In this document: piece by piece, positions 15,805 through 25,838 of the stretch | How positions within the stretch are numbered: the stretch's first letter is position 1 | Layout of the letters: every line of letters starts with the position of its first letter | Assembly: GCA_001596135.1 (NCBI GenBank) | Contig: CP014773.1 | Location: 4,092,001-4,156,000, forward strand | DNA from: Mucilaginibacter sp. PAMC 26640 | Lineage (GTDB): Bacteria; Bacteroidota; Bacteroidia; Sphingobacteriales; Sphingobacteriaceae | Direction: 5' to 3' | DNA: 64,000 nucleotides | Translations under genes and position numbers: made by a program | The notes under the pieces: generated by a model | Database searches by the model: none | The model's input: only the letters and a program-made list of their open reading frames with translations | What the model was told of the DNA's origin: nothing

Positions 15805-17874
15805 TTAATAATCAATTCGCACGTGATAGATGCTCATCAGCATGCGCTTAAAAATGGTTTTAATCGTTTCCAGGTCTTTCAACGTGATGTTACTATCTTT
15901 CAGCTGGTTTTGATCTAGTTTGTACTTAATAATCCTATCCACCAGCACACTTATAGACTCTTCATCCGGTTCTTTCAACGAGCGAGAGGCTGCCTCAACA
16001 GAATCCGCCAGCATGAGCACACCCGCCTCCTTAGAAAATGGAATAGGCCCGGGATATCTGAAAATATTCTCGTTGATAAACTTTTCAGGAAAGTTCTTTA
16101 AAAACGACTGATAAAAATAATCAACCCGGGTGTTACCGTGGTGCGTACGTATAAAATCAATCACTATCTCTGGCAGGTTAGCTTTCCGGGCCATTTCAAT
16201 CCCTTTACTTACGTGGCGGATGATGATCTGGGCACTCTCTTCATACGGCAGCTTATCATGCGGGTTAAAATGCGAACTCTGGTTCTCGATGAAAAACAAC
16301 GGATTTTGAAGTTTACCGATATCGTGATACAAAGCCCCTGCCCTCACCAGTAAAGCGTTACCGCCGATGGAATAAATGGCATTCTCGGCAAGATTGGCTA
16401 CCTGCAGGGAATGCTGAAAAGTGCCTGGCGCACTAAAGGCCATCTCTCTTAATAACGGTGCGTTGGTATTTGTTAATTCGATCAGGGTAATATCCGAGGT
16501 GATGGCAAATATCTTTTCGAACAAATAAATGAGCGGGTAGGCCAGCAAGGTTAATCCTACACTACCTACAAAAGGCAGGAAGTCGGTCCAGTCGATAGTT
16601 GTTATAGAACCCTCTCTGATTAACGATACCCCTACGAACGATACAAAGTAAGATAAGGTGATAATTACCGCCGAAATGAGGAATTGCTCGCGCCTGATAA
16701 GGTTTTTGATGCTATAGATGGATACCATCCCTGCTGTGATTTCGAAAAAAGCAAACTCAAAGCTATTCGGCACAAAAAAACCGGCGATCAGCACTACCAA
16801 CAGGTGGATGTTTAACGCAAGCCGGGTATCAAATAAAATGCGGATTATTATAGGTACTATGCAGTAAGGGATGTAATACAAATTGCTGGGCCATTGCAGC
16901 TTAATAGCTAAAGATAACGTGGCAAGCATAGCAGTGACCACCAGCAGGATCAGGCTCACCAGGCGGTTGTCGTCATAAATATCCCGTCTGAACAAATACA
17001 AGAATATCATTAGCAGGGTGATTACCAGGCCAACTAATAAATATTGCCCTAATAATACTAGCCGGTAATTACCATTGATTCTGGCATTATCTTCAAAGGC
17101 TTTTTTGTAAGATGCCAATTTTTGAAACGCTTCATCATTAATTACAGAGCCTTTGGTAATGATGGTCTCTCCTTTTTGCACCATGCCTCTTGTTATAGAA
17201 AGATTATCAATCACCTCCTGCTCCAAACGTTCGGTGAGTTTATTATCATAAGTAAGGTTGGTTTGCAGCCTATCCTGGATCAGGTTCAGCAAAAAAGCCT
17301 TGTCAATATTGGGGCTTTTACTAATTATATCGTCGCAATATGCTATAGCTTTTTCACGGGTAAAAAGATCGGCCGTATTACGCTCAGCAGCGATATTATT
17401 ATCCAGAATGGTGATCTTGTAATTTAAATTGCTCTGCTGATACTTTGGATTAAGTTTGAGAACACCCCTATTGTAAACTTCAGTCAATAAATTGGTTCCG
17501 GTTTGCAAATATTTTGGTTTGTAATTATCGCTGATACCCGCATTATGCCATTTTATTTCCAGGTCGTTTTTAAAGCCTTCCAGCAATTGCTTGCTCACTT
17601 CCGGGTTATATTGATAAACCGGGGTAATAGTAGCAAGAGCCGATTTCTGATCGGCGTCTATTTCCGGATTGGTTTTCAGGATTGCAAAATTGTAAGGCGA
17701 TATGAGATCTTTCTGGTTCCAGATCCTCCCCTTTTCATATTCGTAGGCAAACTTTGCCTGTTTAGGCAGCGCAAAAACGATAACGCTTACGCTCACTATC
17801 ATCATAAAAAATTTAACATTAAGGGCGTATTTACGCAATAATGCCTTCTGCCTCGACGATGATAATTTTGCCAT
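15805..17874 (-). CDS. pgpH: 7TM-HD phosphohydrolase, probable cyclic-di-AMP phosphodiesterase (PgpH type)
   Basis: Inner-membrane protein of 689 residues. After one N-terminal helix (about residues 22-38) comes an extracytoplasmic 7TMR-HDED domain of about 240 residues, then seven closely spaced membrane helices (about 270-460), then a cytoplasmic HD domain. Metal-binding residues are visible in HSLQVANLAENA, GALYHDIGK, THHGNTRVDYF and ADSVEAASRS. Family members hydrolyse cyclic-di-AMP and affect wall and osmotic homeostasis. ATG at 17872-17874. It stands alone, divergent to the SPFH gene. Confidence 0.93.
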   Translation of the reverse strand: MAKLSSSRQKALLRKYALNVKFFMMIVSVSVIVFALPKQAKFAYEYEKGRIWNQKDLISPYNFAILKTNPEIDADQKSALATITPVYQYNPEVSKQLLEGFKNDLEIKWHNAGISDNYKPKYLQTGTNLLTEVYNRGVLKLNPKYQQSNLNYKITILDNNIAAERNTADLFTREKAIAYCDDIISKSPNIDKAFLLNLIQDRLQTNLTYDNKLTERLEQEVIDNLSITRGMVQKGETIITKGSVINDEAFQKLASYKKAFEDNARINGNYRLVLLGQYLLVGLVITLLMIFLYLFRRDIYDDNRLVSLILLVVTAMLATLSLAIKLQWPSNLYYIPYCIVPIIIRILFDTRLALNIHLLVVLIAGFFVPNSFEFAFFEITAGMVSIYSIKNLIRREQFLISAVIITLSYFVSFVGVSLIREGSITTIDWTDFLPFVGSVGLTLLAYPLIYLFEKIFAITSDITLIELTNTNAPLLREMAFSAPGTFQHSLQVANLAENAIYSIGGNALLVRAGALYHDIGKLQNPLFFIENQSSHFNPHDKLPYEESAQIIIRHVSKGIEMARKANLPEIVIDFIRTHHGNTRVDYFYQSFLKNFPEKFINENIFRYPGPIPFSKEAGVLMLADSVEAASRSLKEPDEESISVLVDRIIKYKLDQNQLKDSNITLKDLETIKTIFKRMLMSIYHVRIDY

Positions 17875-17984
17875 TGATGTGTTTATCCTATCAAAATTAA
17901 TATAAGTTTCTGTTATCTGTATTATTTCTTGTTTTTATCAAACCAAAGTTGATATCTTTATGATATCATTTTAAATCACAAACC

Positions 17985-18842
17985 ATGAATACCGAAAAAA
18001 TTATCACAGCACCTTCCGGCTACATAGCCTTGATTTTATTCTTCTTACTCGGTGGAGTCTCAGCTTGGCTGATCGTAGCCCAGCACCCAGTCCCGGGAAT
18101 CATCCTGGCTATTGTAGATGTTTTAATTGTCCTGTCGGGCCTCATTATCGTAAACCCCAATGAATCAAGGGTTTTGATCTTGTTTGGTAACTATGTAGGT
18201 ACGGTTAAAACGGGAGGTTTTTACTGGGTTAACCCTTTTACCGTAAAAAAGAAGATTTCGCTGCGGGCGTTTAACTTAAATGGCCAGCAATTGAAAGTGA
18301 ACGATAGTGTAGGTAACCCCATTGAAATTGCTGCCGTAATTGTTTGGCAGGTAAATGAAACTGCCAAAGCAGTATTTGCTGTTGAAAACTATCTGCAGTA
18401 TGTAAATATACAAAGCGAAGCGGCGGTGCGCCATTTGGCAAACTCCTACCCCTACGATCACATAGAAGACGAAACCGCGAGCATAACGCTGCGTGGCGGC
18501 GCCGAAGAGGTAAGCCGGATGCTGGAGCAGGAATTGAACGAACGACTTAGCCGTGCCGGTATCGAGGTGATAGAGGCGCGGATTTCGCACCTGGCTTATG
18601 CGCCGGAAATTGCACAGGCTATGTTGCAGCGCCAGCAAGCGTCTGCTATTATTGCCGCCCGTAGGCTAATCGTTGAAGGTGCTGTTGGTATGGTAGAAAT
18701 GGCCTTAAATAAAATGGCGGAAAAAAATATTATTGAATTAGATGAAGAACGCAAGGCGGCAATGGTAAGCAACTTACTGGTTGTTTTGTGCGGGGAACGT
18801 GCCGTATCTCCTGTTGTTAATACAGGTACTTTATATCATTAA
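17985..18842 (+). CDS. SPFH/band-7 domain protein
   Basis: Membrane-associated scaffold-type protein of 285 residues. Two hydrophobic segments (about residues 10-33 and 37-55) precede an SPFH domain: [19 protein letters not shown], then [28 protein letters not shown] and the amphipathic [17 protein letters not shown]. The C-terminal helix has the [13 protein letters not shown] stretch typical of band-7 proteins. A second gene begins 4 bases downstream and an Arc-like gene follows, a conserved trio in Bacteroidota. Function in this setting is not established; family members organise membrane domains or proteases. Confidence 0.92.
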   Translation: MNTEKIITAPSGYIALILFFLLGGVSAWLIVAQHPVPGIILAIVDVLIVLSGLIIVNPNESRVLILFGNYVGTVKTGGFYWVNPFTVKKKISLRAFNLNGQQLKVNDSVGNPIEIAAVIVWQVNETAKAVFAVENYLQYVNIQSEAAVRHLANSYPYDHIEDETASITLRGGAEEVSRMLEQELNERLSRAGIEVIEARISHLAYAPEIAQAMLQRQQASAIIAARRLIVEGAVGMVEMALNKMAEKNIIELDEERKAAMVSNLLVVLCGERAVSPVVNTGTLYH

Positions 18843-18846
18843 TTGC

Positions 18847-19389
18847 ATGAGCTACTTTAGAGATTTTGCAATGATTAAAACAAACCAGCTATCTATTAGC
18901 CGGAAAGGTTGGTTCAACCCCTGCTTTGAACTTACCGACGGGCAGTTTGTGTACGGAAAACTGAGCCACTCGGGGACTTTTAAACGGACTGTACGGATAG
19001 AAACAGCCGATGGCTATTGGACACTTAAACGCGGTAGCCTATTTAGCCGGGTGATGGATTTAAGGAGGAATGAAGACGAACGATCAGGCACCCTTTCCCC
19101 CGAGATTTGGAAAAACAAGATCGTTTTAAAAATGGCTAATGGCTTCGAAGCGGAGTTCATCCGAAAAAAACTATTGAGTTCATCTCACACGTGGGACGCC
19201 GGGCTTTATGGCGAATTATTGCAGATAAAGTTGAAACCTTTTTCGTTTAAGACTCCCTATGTAGTTACAATCAATACAGATAACACGAAAAGCGAAAAAT
19301 CGGGTATTCCGCCTTTGCCATTATTGACATTGATGGGCGTAAGTATCATTATTCACCGCCAAAAGGAAGCGGCCGCCTTAGGGATTTAA
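18847..19389 (+). CDS. Hypothetical protein encoded between SPFH and Arc-like genes
   Basis: Unrecognised 180-residue soluble protein rich in beta strands, beginning MSYFRDFAMIKTNQLSISRK, with a GYWTLKRGSLFSRV segment. A short hydrophobic stretch near the C-terminus (PPLPLLTLMGVSIII) could touch the membrane. The ATG at 18847 is 4 bases after the SPFH stop codon; an open frame upstream to 18781 is the overlap with that gene. Tight spacing suggests one operon with both neighbours. Confidence 0.78.
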   Translation: MSYFRDFAMIKTNQLSISRKGWFNPCFELTDGQFVYGKLSHSGTFKRTVRIETADGYWTLKRGSLFSRVMDLRRNEDERSGTLSPEIWKNKIVLKMANGFEAEFIRKKLLSSSHTWDAGLYGELLQIKLKPFSFKTPYVVTINTDNTKSEKSGIPPLPLLTLMGVSIIIHRQKEAAALGI

Positions 19390-19400
19390 TCAGACAGAGC

Positions 19401-19565
19401 ATGGCAGAGAAAAAAGCATTTGTTTTACGCATAAATCCCGAAGTGCTTAAAGAAATAGAGTGTTGGGGAGCAGATGAATTCCGCAGTACCAACGGGCAGA
19501 TAGAATTTTTGCTGCAGTCGGCGCTCAATGGGCGCAAGAAGAACGCACGCAAAAAAAAGGAATAA
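19401..19565 (+). CDS. Small Arc-like ribbon-helix-helix DNA-binding protein
   Basis: A 54-residue gene below common length cut-offs. MAEKKAFVLRINPEVLKEIE gives the beta strand and first helix of a ribbon-helix-helix fold, DEFRSTNGQIEFLL the second helix, and a Lys/Arg-rich end follows. It matches the Arc-family small proteins seen in Bacteroidota as (K)KPFVLRI..EFRSTNGQIE. It starts 12 bases after the previous stop and is the third gene of the SPFH unit. It may autoregulate that operon; this is inference. Confidence 0.88.
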   Translation: MAEKKAFVLRINPEVLKEIECWGADEFRSTNGQIEFLLQSALNGRKKNARKKKE

Positions 19566-19693
19566 GCAAATGCAGCTACAATAAGTTAAATTACTGAAAC
19601 ATTCCATAGCGCGTTTATTTGAATTTATTACCTCAAAATACTATGCACGCATAATAAATTAAGGATATATCGTTATTCTTTAATCAAAAAATA

Positions 19694-19701
19694 TAAATTT
19701 G
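19694..19701 (+). promoter_or_regulatory. -7 box of the thiolase gene
   Basis: TAAATTTG fits TAnnTTTG and lies 27 bases upstream of the thiolase ATG. Confidence 0.5.
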
Positions 19702-19728
19702 CCCCACCAATCATAAAATGTTTGCGTC

Positions 19729-20907
19729 ATGAAAGAAGTGTATATCGTATCGGCAACCCGTACGCCTGTTGGCAGTTTTGGTGGCAGTTTAGCAGCCTTA
19801 TCGGCAACGCAGCTAGGCGCGGTGGTAATTAAATCGGCTATAGAAAAAGCCGGTCTCCAACCAATTGATATACAGGAAGTATTTATGGGCAATGTGCTAT
19901 CTGCCAACCTGGGCCAGGCACCTGCCACGCAAGCTGCGATATTTGCCGGCTTGCCATATATACCAGCTACTACGGTAAACAAGGTTTGCGCTTCGGGCAT
20001 GAAAGCTGTTATGCTGGCGGCCCAAAATATTGCCAATGGCGATAATGATGTTGTATTGGCCGGTGGTATGGAAAGTATGAGTAATGTGCCTTATTACCTG
20101 GATAAAGCACGCAATGGTTATCGTATGGGTAATGGGCAAATAACAGATGGCTTACTTAAAGACGGCCTTTGGGATGTTTACAACGATTATCATATGGGCT
20201 CGGCGGCCGAACTTTGCGCCGTAGATTGCAATGTTACGCGTGAAGAACAGGATGCTTTTGCCATAGAATCCTATAAACGTGCGCAAGCAGCACAAACGGC
20301 AGGTAAATTCAGGGACGAAATAACCCCGGTAGAACTTAAAGATAAAAAGGGTGAGGTAACCTGGTTCAGCAATGATGAAGAACCAGCCACCGTAAAATTC
20401 GATAAAATCCCTACGCTCAAACCTGTTTTCAAAAAAGACGGAACGGTGACAGCCGCAAATGCATCAACCCTGAATGATGGTGCTGCTGCCTTAGTACTCA
20501 TGAGCAAAGAAAAAGCGGAAGCTATGGGGATAAAGCCCCTGGCAAAAATCATTGCTTTTGCAGACGCACAGCAAGCCCCTGAATATTTTACGACGGCACC
20601 AGCAAAGGCTATTCCGCTCGCTTTACATAAAGCAGGACTTACAGCGGATCAAATAGATTACTTCGAGATCAATGAAGCTTTTTCAGTAGTATCACTGGCG
20701 AATAATAAATTATTGAAATTGAAAGAGGACAAAGTCAATGTAAATGGTGGCGCAGTGGCTATCGGTCACCCTTTAGGCGCTTCCGGTGCAAGGATAATCG
20801 TTACGTTGATCCATGTGCTCCAACAAAACAAAGGTACTTATGGAGCTGCAGGTATTTGCAACGGAGGTGGCGGCGCAAGTGCAATTGTGATAGAGAACTT
20901 GATTTAA
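19729..20907 (+). CDS. Acetyl-CoA C-acetyltransferase (thiolase)
   Basis: Condenses two acetyl-CoA or cleaves acetoacetyl-CoA, 392 residues, cytoplasmic. Active-site Cys87 is in NKVCASGMKAVML; the GGMESMSNVPYYL loop, the NEAFSV motif, the His in GGAVAIGHPLGASGARI and the second Cys in GICNGGGGASAIVIE are all present. The length and the motifs fit the biosynthetic/degradative acetyl-CoA acetyltransferase group (AtoB/ThlA-like). No beta-oxidation or polyhydroxyalkanoate genes are adjacent, so the direction of use is not clear. Confidence 0.95.
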   Translation: MKEVYIVSATRTPVGSFGGSLAALSATQLGAVVIKSAIEKAGLQPIDIQEVFMGNVLSANLGQAPATQAAIFAGLPYIPATTVNKVCASGMKAVMLAAQNIANGDNDVVLAGGMESMSNVPYYLDKARNGYRMGNGQITDGLLKDGLWDVYNDYHMGSAAELCAVDCNVTREEQDAFAIESYKRAQAAQTAGKFRDEITPVELKDKKGEVTWFSNDEEPATVKFDKIPTLKPVFKKDGTVTAANASTLNDGAAALVLMSKEKAEAMGIKPLAKIIAFADAQQAPEYFTTAPAKAIPLALHKAGLTADQIDYFEINEAFSVVSLANNKLLKLKEDKVNVNGGAVAIGHPLGASGARIIVTLIHVLQQNKGTYGAAGICNGGGGASAIVIENLI

Positions 20908-21028
20908 CGATTATTGTAATTTACCTAAATTAGCCATAGACTGTTTCGAGTATCTGGCAGGATAACAGCTCAATAATGCAGAATTAATTTCAATATTTCC
21001 ATTTTTAGGACATAACAAAATAAACACA

Positions 21029-21955
21029 GTGCAAAAAAGAACAATCATTTTATTTTTACTTCTTTTTAGCTCAGCGTTGGCCTTCGCCCAACATTCTGAT
21101 GAAAGCGGCAGCAGTAAACAACTCCGCGTTTTCCAGGACAGCCTTGCCCGGCTCGGGAAAAGGTTTATCAATGATACTAATGATCTAGACCGCAAAGCCG
21201 CGAATTATAAATTTATCCCTACGCTTGTCGGAGCTTTGAAGATACCCCATTCTTTTAATTTTCCATTCGATTCGGTTAAGGCGGTAAGCATTACTACAGC
21301 GCCAGATAGCCGTTTCAGAATTTTTAGCTGGCATATCATGAATCAGGATGGCAGCTATCGCTTTTATGGTGCCATACAAATGAATACTGGCGAAAAGTTG
21401 CAGATGTACCCTTTGGAAGACTACTCGCCCCTGCTCAAAAATCCCGAGGATTCGATACTAACCAACCGGCATTGGTTTGGTGCACAATACTATAAAATAA
21501 TCCGAATCAGTGCTGATAAACCTTATTATGTGTTATTAGGGTGGAAAGGCAATACTGTACGGTCAACAAAAAAGGTGATCGATGTTTTGTCTTTCAACCG
21601 GGATGGCTACCCGGTTTTTGGAATGCCGGTATTTTATGGAAATAATAAAAACCGAAAGCGGGTTGTGTTTGAATATGCCAGGCAAACCTCTATGCTGCTG
21701 CGTTACGTGCCGGAAGAAGGACTCATCGTATTTGATCACCTGTCCCCGCCTGATCCCAAAATGAAAGAGCCATCGAGTTTTGGCCCCGATTTAAGTTATG
21801 ATGGCTATAAGCTCAAAGACGGCAAATTTCAGTACGTAAACGATTTGGATATGCGTAACATCCCCGAAGCGCGCGATGCTGAATATGTTGACCCTAAAGC
21901 CCAGGCGCTAATCGACCGGGGCGAAATACCGGTTAGAAAGAAAACAAAACCATAG
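21029..21955 (+). CDS. Secreted protein of unknown function
   Basis: Unrecognised 308-residue protein with a clear signal peptide (ILFLLLFSSALAFAQ), starting at GTG 21029. The mature part is beta-rich and has a central FRIFSWHIMNQDGSYRFYGA segment and YYVLLGWKGNTVRSTKKVID, suggesting a repeated beta fold. The C-terminus is charged, with DRGEIPVRKKTKP. It seems to be conserved in Sphingobacteriia-type genomes, but I know no function. Single gene between thiolase and POT transporter. Confidence 0.8.
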   Translation: MQKRTIILFLLLFSSALAFAQHSDESGSSKQLRVFQDSLARLGKRFINDTNDLDRKAANYKFIPTLVGALKIPHSFNFPFDSVKAVSITTAPDSRFRIFSWHIMNQDGSYRFYGAIQMNTGEKLQMYPLEDYSPLLKNPEDSILTNRHWFGAQYYKIIRISADKPYYVLLGWKGNTVRSTKKVIDVLSFNRDGYPVFGMPVFYGNNKNRKRVVFEYARQTSMLLRYVPEEGLIVFDHLSPPDPKMKEPSSFGPDLSYDGYKLKDGKFQYVNDLDMRNIPEARDAEYVDPKAQALIDRGEIPVRKKTKP

Positions 21956-22066
21956 CAAACAAAGCCCATACACAATATAAACATACTGGCATGTAATAAT
22001 TTCGGTATAAAATTTTGGTATGGCAGATTTATATTACTTTAGACAAATTTTATCCCCAGAACAGTA

Positions 22067-23569
22067 ATGCAGGAAACTCCAGTCGTAACCGCCAAAACCG
22101 GCAAGATCCCCAGAAGTGTACCTTTTATAATTGGCAACGAATTTGCCGAGCGGTTTAGTTTTTATGGTATGCGCAGCATATTGGCTGTATTCTTGGTTCA
22201 CCAGTTTTTCAGTAATGATGCTACTGCCATCGCCAACGCAAAATCCAGCAGTATCAACCATATGTTTTCTACGTTGGTTTACGCAACTCCCCTGTTAGGT
22301 GCCATATTAGCCGATTGGTTTTTTGGCAAATACCGGGTAATTTTAATCGGCTCACTAATCTATACCATAGGTCACTTTTTGTTGTCAATGTTTGATACTA
22401 ATCTTCTTGGCTTCCAAACGGGATTAATTATCATCGCTTTTTCTGCAGGTGCTATTAAATCCTGCGTTTCAGCCAATGTAGGCGATCAGTTTGACCATAG
22501 CAATCAGCATTTAATGAGCAGCATTTACAGCTGGTTTTATTTTAGCATCAATGCAGGTTCTATGGTTAGTTTAGCTATCATTCCCGTTATATATGAAAAA
22601 TACGGCGCAGCCTGGGCTTTCGGTGTACCCGGTATATTAATGGCACTAGCTACAATAATTTTCTTTTCAGGCCGCAAATCTTATGTAAAGCTGCCGCCGA
22701 AAGGCATTAATAAAGACAACTTTGTATCGGTAAGTTTATACGCGCTGATCAGCAAATTAAATGGTAAAGCAAAATCAACAGGAAAAACAGGCTGGGAATG
22801 CGCTGAAGCAAAGTATGGTGAAGAAAAGGTAGATGGTATAAAAGCTGTTTGGCGGGTAATGGCAGTATTTGCCTTTATACCTGTATTCTGGTCGCTTTGG
22901 GATATGAATAGTGCCGAATGGGTTCTGCAATCAGAAAAGCTGGACCTGAGTTTGGGAATCTTCGGCTGGAAAGTACTACCCTCACAAATACAAACCGTTA
23001 ATGCATTTTTCCTGTTAGCATTCATTCCTATTTTTAATTACGGGTTATACCCGCTGGTAGAAAAACTGGGACTAAAACTCACGCCATTGCGTAAAATAGG
23101 TTTCGGTTTGTTTGTTACAGGTTTTAGTTTCGTTATCATAGCACTTTTGCAGGAGAAAGTTGACAAAGGCCTCCATCCATCGGTATGGTGGCAGATCTTC
23201 GCTTTTGCAGTGCTTTCGGCAGGCGAAGTTTTGGTTTCTATCACTGGCTTAGAGTATGCCTATACACAATCACCTCCGTCTATGAAAAGTACAATGACAG
23301 CCATTTGGTACTTTACTTATTCGATAGGCTCGTTTTTTAACGCCGTAGTGACCAATAGTATTGCCGGGGGCGGACTTTTCAGCGGCTTTACCGGTGCATC
23401 GTTTTTTTGGTTATTCGTTGGCATTTGTTTCGGGTTTGTTATCTTGTTTGTGTTTATTAGTCCTTTCATTAAAGAAAAGGCATATTTCGCTGCAGATGTG
23501 CTGGCAAAGGGTATGAATATCCAGGATAACAAAACTTCGACTATCCACCCAGATAATCCAATTGTATAA
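22067..23569 (+). CDS. POT family proton-coupled oligopeptide transporter
   Basis: Major-facilitator-type importer of di- and tripeptides, 500 residues with about 14 hydrophobic helices. The POT signature NEFAERFSFYGMRSIL (the ExxERFxYYG motif) lies at residues 24-39, and GAIKSCVSANVGDQFD matches the second family signature. The second half carries GEVLVSITGLEYAYTQSPPSMKS, also typical. ATG at 22067. A terminator follows at 23627. It is one transcription unit. Confidence 0.95.
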   Translation: MQETPVVTAKTGKIPRSVPFIIGNEFAERFSFYGMRSILAVFLVHQFFSNDATAIANAKSSSINHMFSTLVYATPLLGAILADWFFGKYRVILIGSLIYTIGHFLLSMFDTNLLGFQTGLIIIAFSAGAIKSCVSANVGDQFDHSNQHLMSSIYSWFYFSINAGSMVSLAIIPVIYEKYGAAWAFGVPGILMALATIIFFSGRKSYVKLPPKGINKDNFVSVSLYALISKLNGKAKSTGKTGWECAEAKYGEEKVDGIKAVWRVMAVFAFIPVFWSLWDMNSAEWVLQSEKLDLSLGIFGWKVLPSQIQTVNAFFLLAFIPIFNYGLYPLVEKLGLKLTPLRKIGFGLFVTGFSFVIIALLQEKVDKGLHPSVWWQIFAFAVLSAGEVLVSITGLEYAYTQSPPSMKSTMTAIWYFTYSIGSFFNAVVTNSIAGGGLFSGFTGASFFWLFVGICFGFVILFVFISPFIKEKAYFAADVLAKGMNIQDNKTSTIHPDNPIV

Positions 23570-23626
23570 ATTATTTAAAACTGTTGATCATACAGATAAT
23601 ATAAAACATACATACAACGTTACCAT

Positions 23627-23662
23627 AAATTACAGGTTGGCAAATGCTTTCCTGTAATTTTT
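23627..23662 (+). terminator. Intrinsic terminator of the POT transporter gene
   Basis: AAATTACAGG and CCTGTAATTT form a perfect 10-base stem followed by a T-rich tract. Confidence 0.8.
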
Positions 23663-23727
23663 ATTTTATGGCAAGGTAATTTGAGTTACTTTAGCCGCAA
23701 CATTTAGCAAACCTCAAGAATTTTTAA

Positions 23728-24459
23728 GTGCCTGATAGCATAGTAATTATACCTACCTATAACGAAAAGGAGAACATCGAGCGGATGATTCACAAGGTAT
23801 TTTCACTTGTGCATGATTTCCATCTCCTGATTATCGATGACGGATCACCAGATGGTACCGCGAAAATTGTAAAATCTCTGCAGCACGACTACGGCGAAAA
23901 ACTTTTTTTAATAGAGCGCGCCGGAAAACTCGGCTTGGGAACTGCCTATATACGTGGTTTTAAGTGGGCTATAAAACAGCAATACGACTATATTTTCGAA
24001 ATGGATTCAGATTTTTCACATAATCCTGATGACCTTTTACGCTTGCGCCAGTGTTGTATTGATGGAAATGATGCCGTAATAGGTTCTCGGTATATAAAAG
24101 GCGTCAATGTTGTGAACTGGCCAATGAGCCGCGTATTGATGAGCTATTTCGCATCTGTTTACGTGCGCTTTATAACCGGCATTAATGTACAGGACGCTAC
24201 GGCTGGTTTCATGTGCTACAAACGTAAGGTGCTGGAAACAATCAATCTCGACAAAATAAAATTTGTAGGCTACGCTTTCCAAATTGAGATGAAGTATACG
24301 GCTATTAAACATGGCTTTAAGGTAAAAGAGATCCCAATCATCTTTACGGACCGAACCGCCGGAACTTCTAAAATGTCAAAAGGAATTTTTAAGGAGGCAG
24401 TCATCGGCGTTCTCCAAATGAAACTCAACAGCATATTCAGAAAGTATCCTGAGGGATGA
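23728..24459 (+). CDS. Polyprenyl-phosphate mannosyltransferase-like glycosyltransferase (GT2)
   Basis: Family 2 glycosyltransferase of 243 residues, resembling dolichyl/polyprenol-phosphate mannose synthases, which move mannose from GDP-mannose to a lipid phosphate at the membrane. The N-terminal PTYNEKENIERMI, the nucleotide-binding IIDDGSPDGTA, the DxD motif in EMDSDFSHNPDDL and FVGYAFQIEMKY all fit. It lacks C-terminal membrane helices, so it is the soluble type. Start GTG at 23728. Single gene; the intended glycan is unknown. Confidence 0.93.
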   Translation: MPDSIVIIPTYNEKENIERMIHKVFSLVHDFHLLIIDDGSPDGTAKIVKSLQHDYGEKLFLIERAGKLGLGTAYIRGFKWAIKQQYDYIFEMDSDFSHNPDDLLRLRQCCIDGNDAVIGSRYIKGVNVVNWPMSRVLMSYFASVYVRFITGINVQDATAGFMCYKRKVLETINLDKIKFVGYAFQIEMKYTAIKHGFKVKEIPIIFTDRTAGTSKMSKGIFKEAVIGVLQMKLNSIFRKYPEG

Positions 24460-24647
24460 ATGGAACCCGGAGGCAGAAAGCCCAAAGTCTGCAAGTCATA
24501 GCGATAACTTACCTACCCAATATCTTCAACATTTGAAGACAGGAATTTCGCTGAATTTTATATTGAAACTCTCACCCAAATATTTCTTCCGGACTTTAAG
24601 GTCCACCGACTTTCGGACTCAAAGAAAAAATACTAATTTCGTTGGCA

Positions 24648-25670
24648 ATGAATGAGAATCTTGACCCGGAACGCGAGCGCCTTTCCCCAGCCGAACGTGA
24701 TATAGAGAAAGTATTGCGGCCACAGGCTTTTGAAGATTTTACTGGTCAGCATAAGATCCTGGCTAACCTAAAAATCTTCGTACAGGCTGCGCGTTTACGT
24801 GGCGAAGCGCTTGATCACGTATTGTTGCACGGCCCCCCTGGTTTGGGCAAAACTACGCTATCATACATTGTGGCTAACGAAATGGGTGTTGGCATCAAGA
24901 TCACATCAGGGCCGGTTTTGGATAAACCGGGCGACTTAGCTGGTTTATTAACTAATCTTGAAACGGGCGATATTCTTTTTATAGACGAGATTCACCGACT
25001 GAGCCCACTGGTTGAAGAATATCTGTACTCTGCCATGGAGGATTTTAAGATAGATATTATGCTGGAGAGTGGCCCAAATGCACGCTCTGTTCAGATCTCC
25101 CTTAATCCATTTACGCTCGTTGGTGCTACTACCCGCTCTGGTTTGCTTACTGCCCCGCTAAGGGCTCGCTTTGGAATCAATGCAAGACTGGAATATTATG
25201 ATGCTAAGTTACTTACAACTATTGTATTACGGTCTGCATCGATATTGAAAACACCTATCAGCGATGAAGGCGCTTATGAAATTGCACGACGGAGCCGTGG
25301 TACTCCCCGCATCGCAAATGCCCTTTTACGCCGCACCCGCGATTTTGCCCAGATAAAAGGCGACGGAACTATAGACACTGCTATTGCTAAATATGCCCTT
25401 AACGCACTTAATGTGGACGAGCATGGATTGGATGAGATGGATAATAAGATCCTTTCTACCATTATCGACAAATTCAAAGGTGGCCCTGTGGGCCTTAAAA
25501 CCATTGCCACGGCAGTTGGTGAAGAGGAAGGTACCATTGAAGAAGTTTACGAGCCATTTTTGATACAGGAGGGATTTTTAATGCGTACCGCACGAGGCCG
25601 TGAGGCTACGGAAAGCGCCTATAAGCACCTGGGCAAGATTAAACTGGGTGGAAATCCATCGTTGTTTTGA
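24648..25670 (+). CDS. ruvB: Holliday junction branch-migration ATPase RuvB
   Basis: Hexameric AAA+ motor that drives branch migration with RuvA. Walker A is GPPGLGKTT, Walker B is [10 protein letters not shown], sensor 1 is [20 protein letters not shown], and the C-terminal winged helix has [16 protein letters not shown]. Length 340 is normal. ATG at 24648 is preferred to a TTG at 24642. The start codon lies 6 bases after a TAATTTCG box, so the transcript may be nearly leaderless. Confidence 0.97.
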   Translation: MNENLDPERERLSPAERDIEKVLRPQAFEDFTGQHKILANLKIFVQAARLRGEALDHVLLHGPPGLGKTTLSYIVANEMGVGIKITSGPVLDKPGDLAGLLTNLETGDILFIDEIHRLSPLVEEYLYSAMEDFKIDIMLESGPNARSVQISLNPFTLVGATTRSGLLTAPLRARFGINARLEYYDAKLLTTIVLRSASILKTPISDEGAYEIARRSRGTPRIANALLRRTRDFAQIKGDGTIDTAIAKYALNALNVDEHGLDEMDNKILSTIIDKFKGGPVGLKTIATAVGEEEGTIEEVYEPFLIQEGFLMRTARGREATESAYKHLGKIKLGGNPSLF

Positions 25671-25838
25671 CGCAACCAACAAATTTGTTACTTTTTACAA
25701 TAGCCTCATAAATCACTGGTGGTCAACAATTAACAAATGTGTGATTATTACGCAATGTAGAATTATCTTAACATTTGAGCAACTTTCAGTTGCAGTTGCT
25801 GTTAATTTTTCATTATTTGCCTGCACCAATATTCACCT

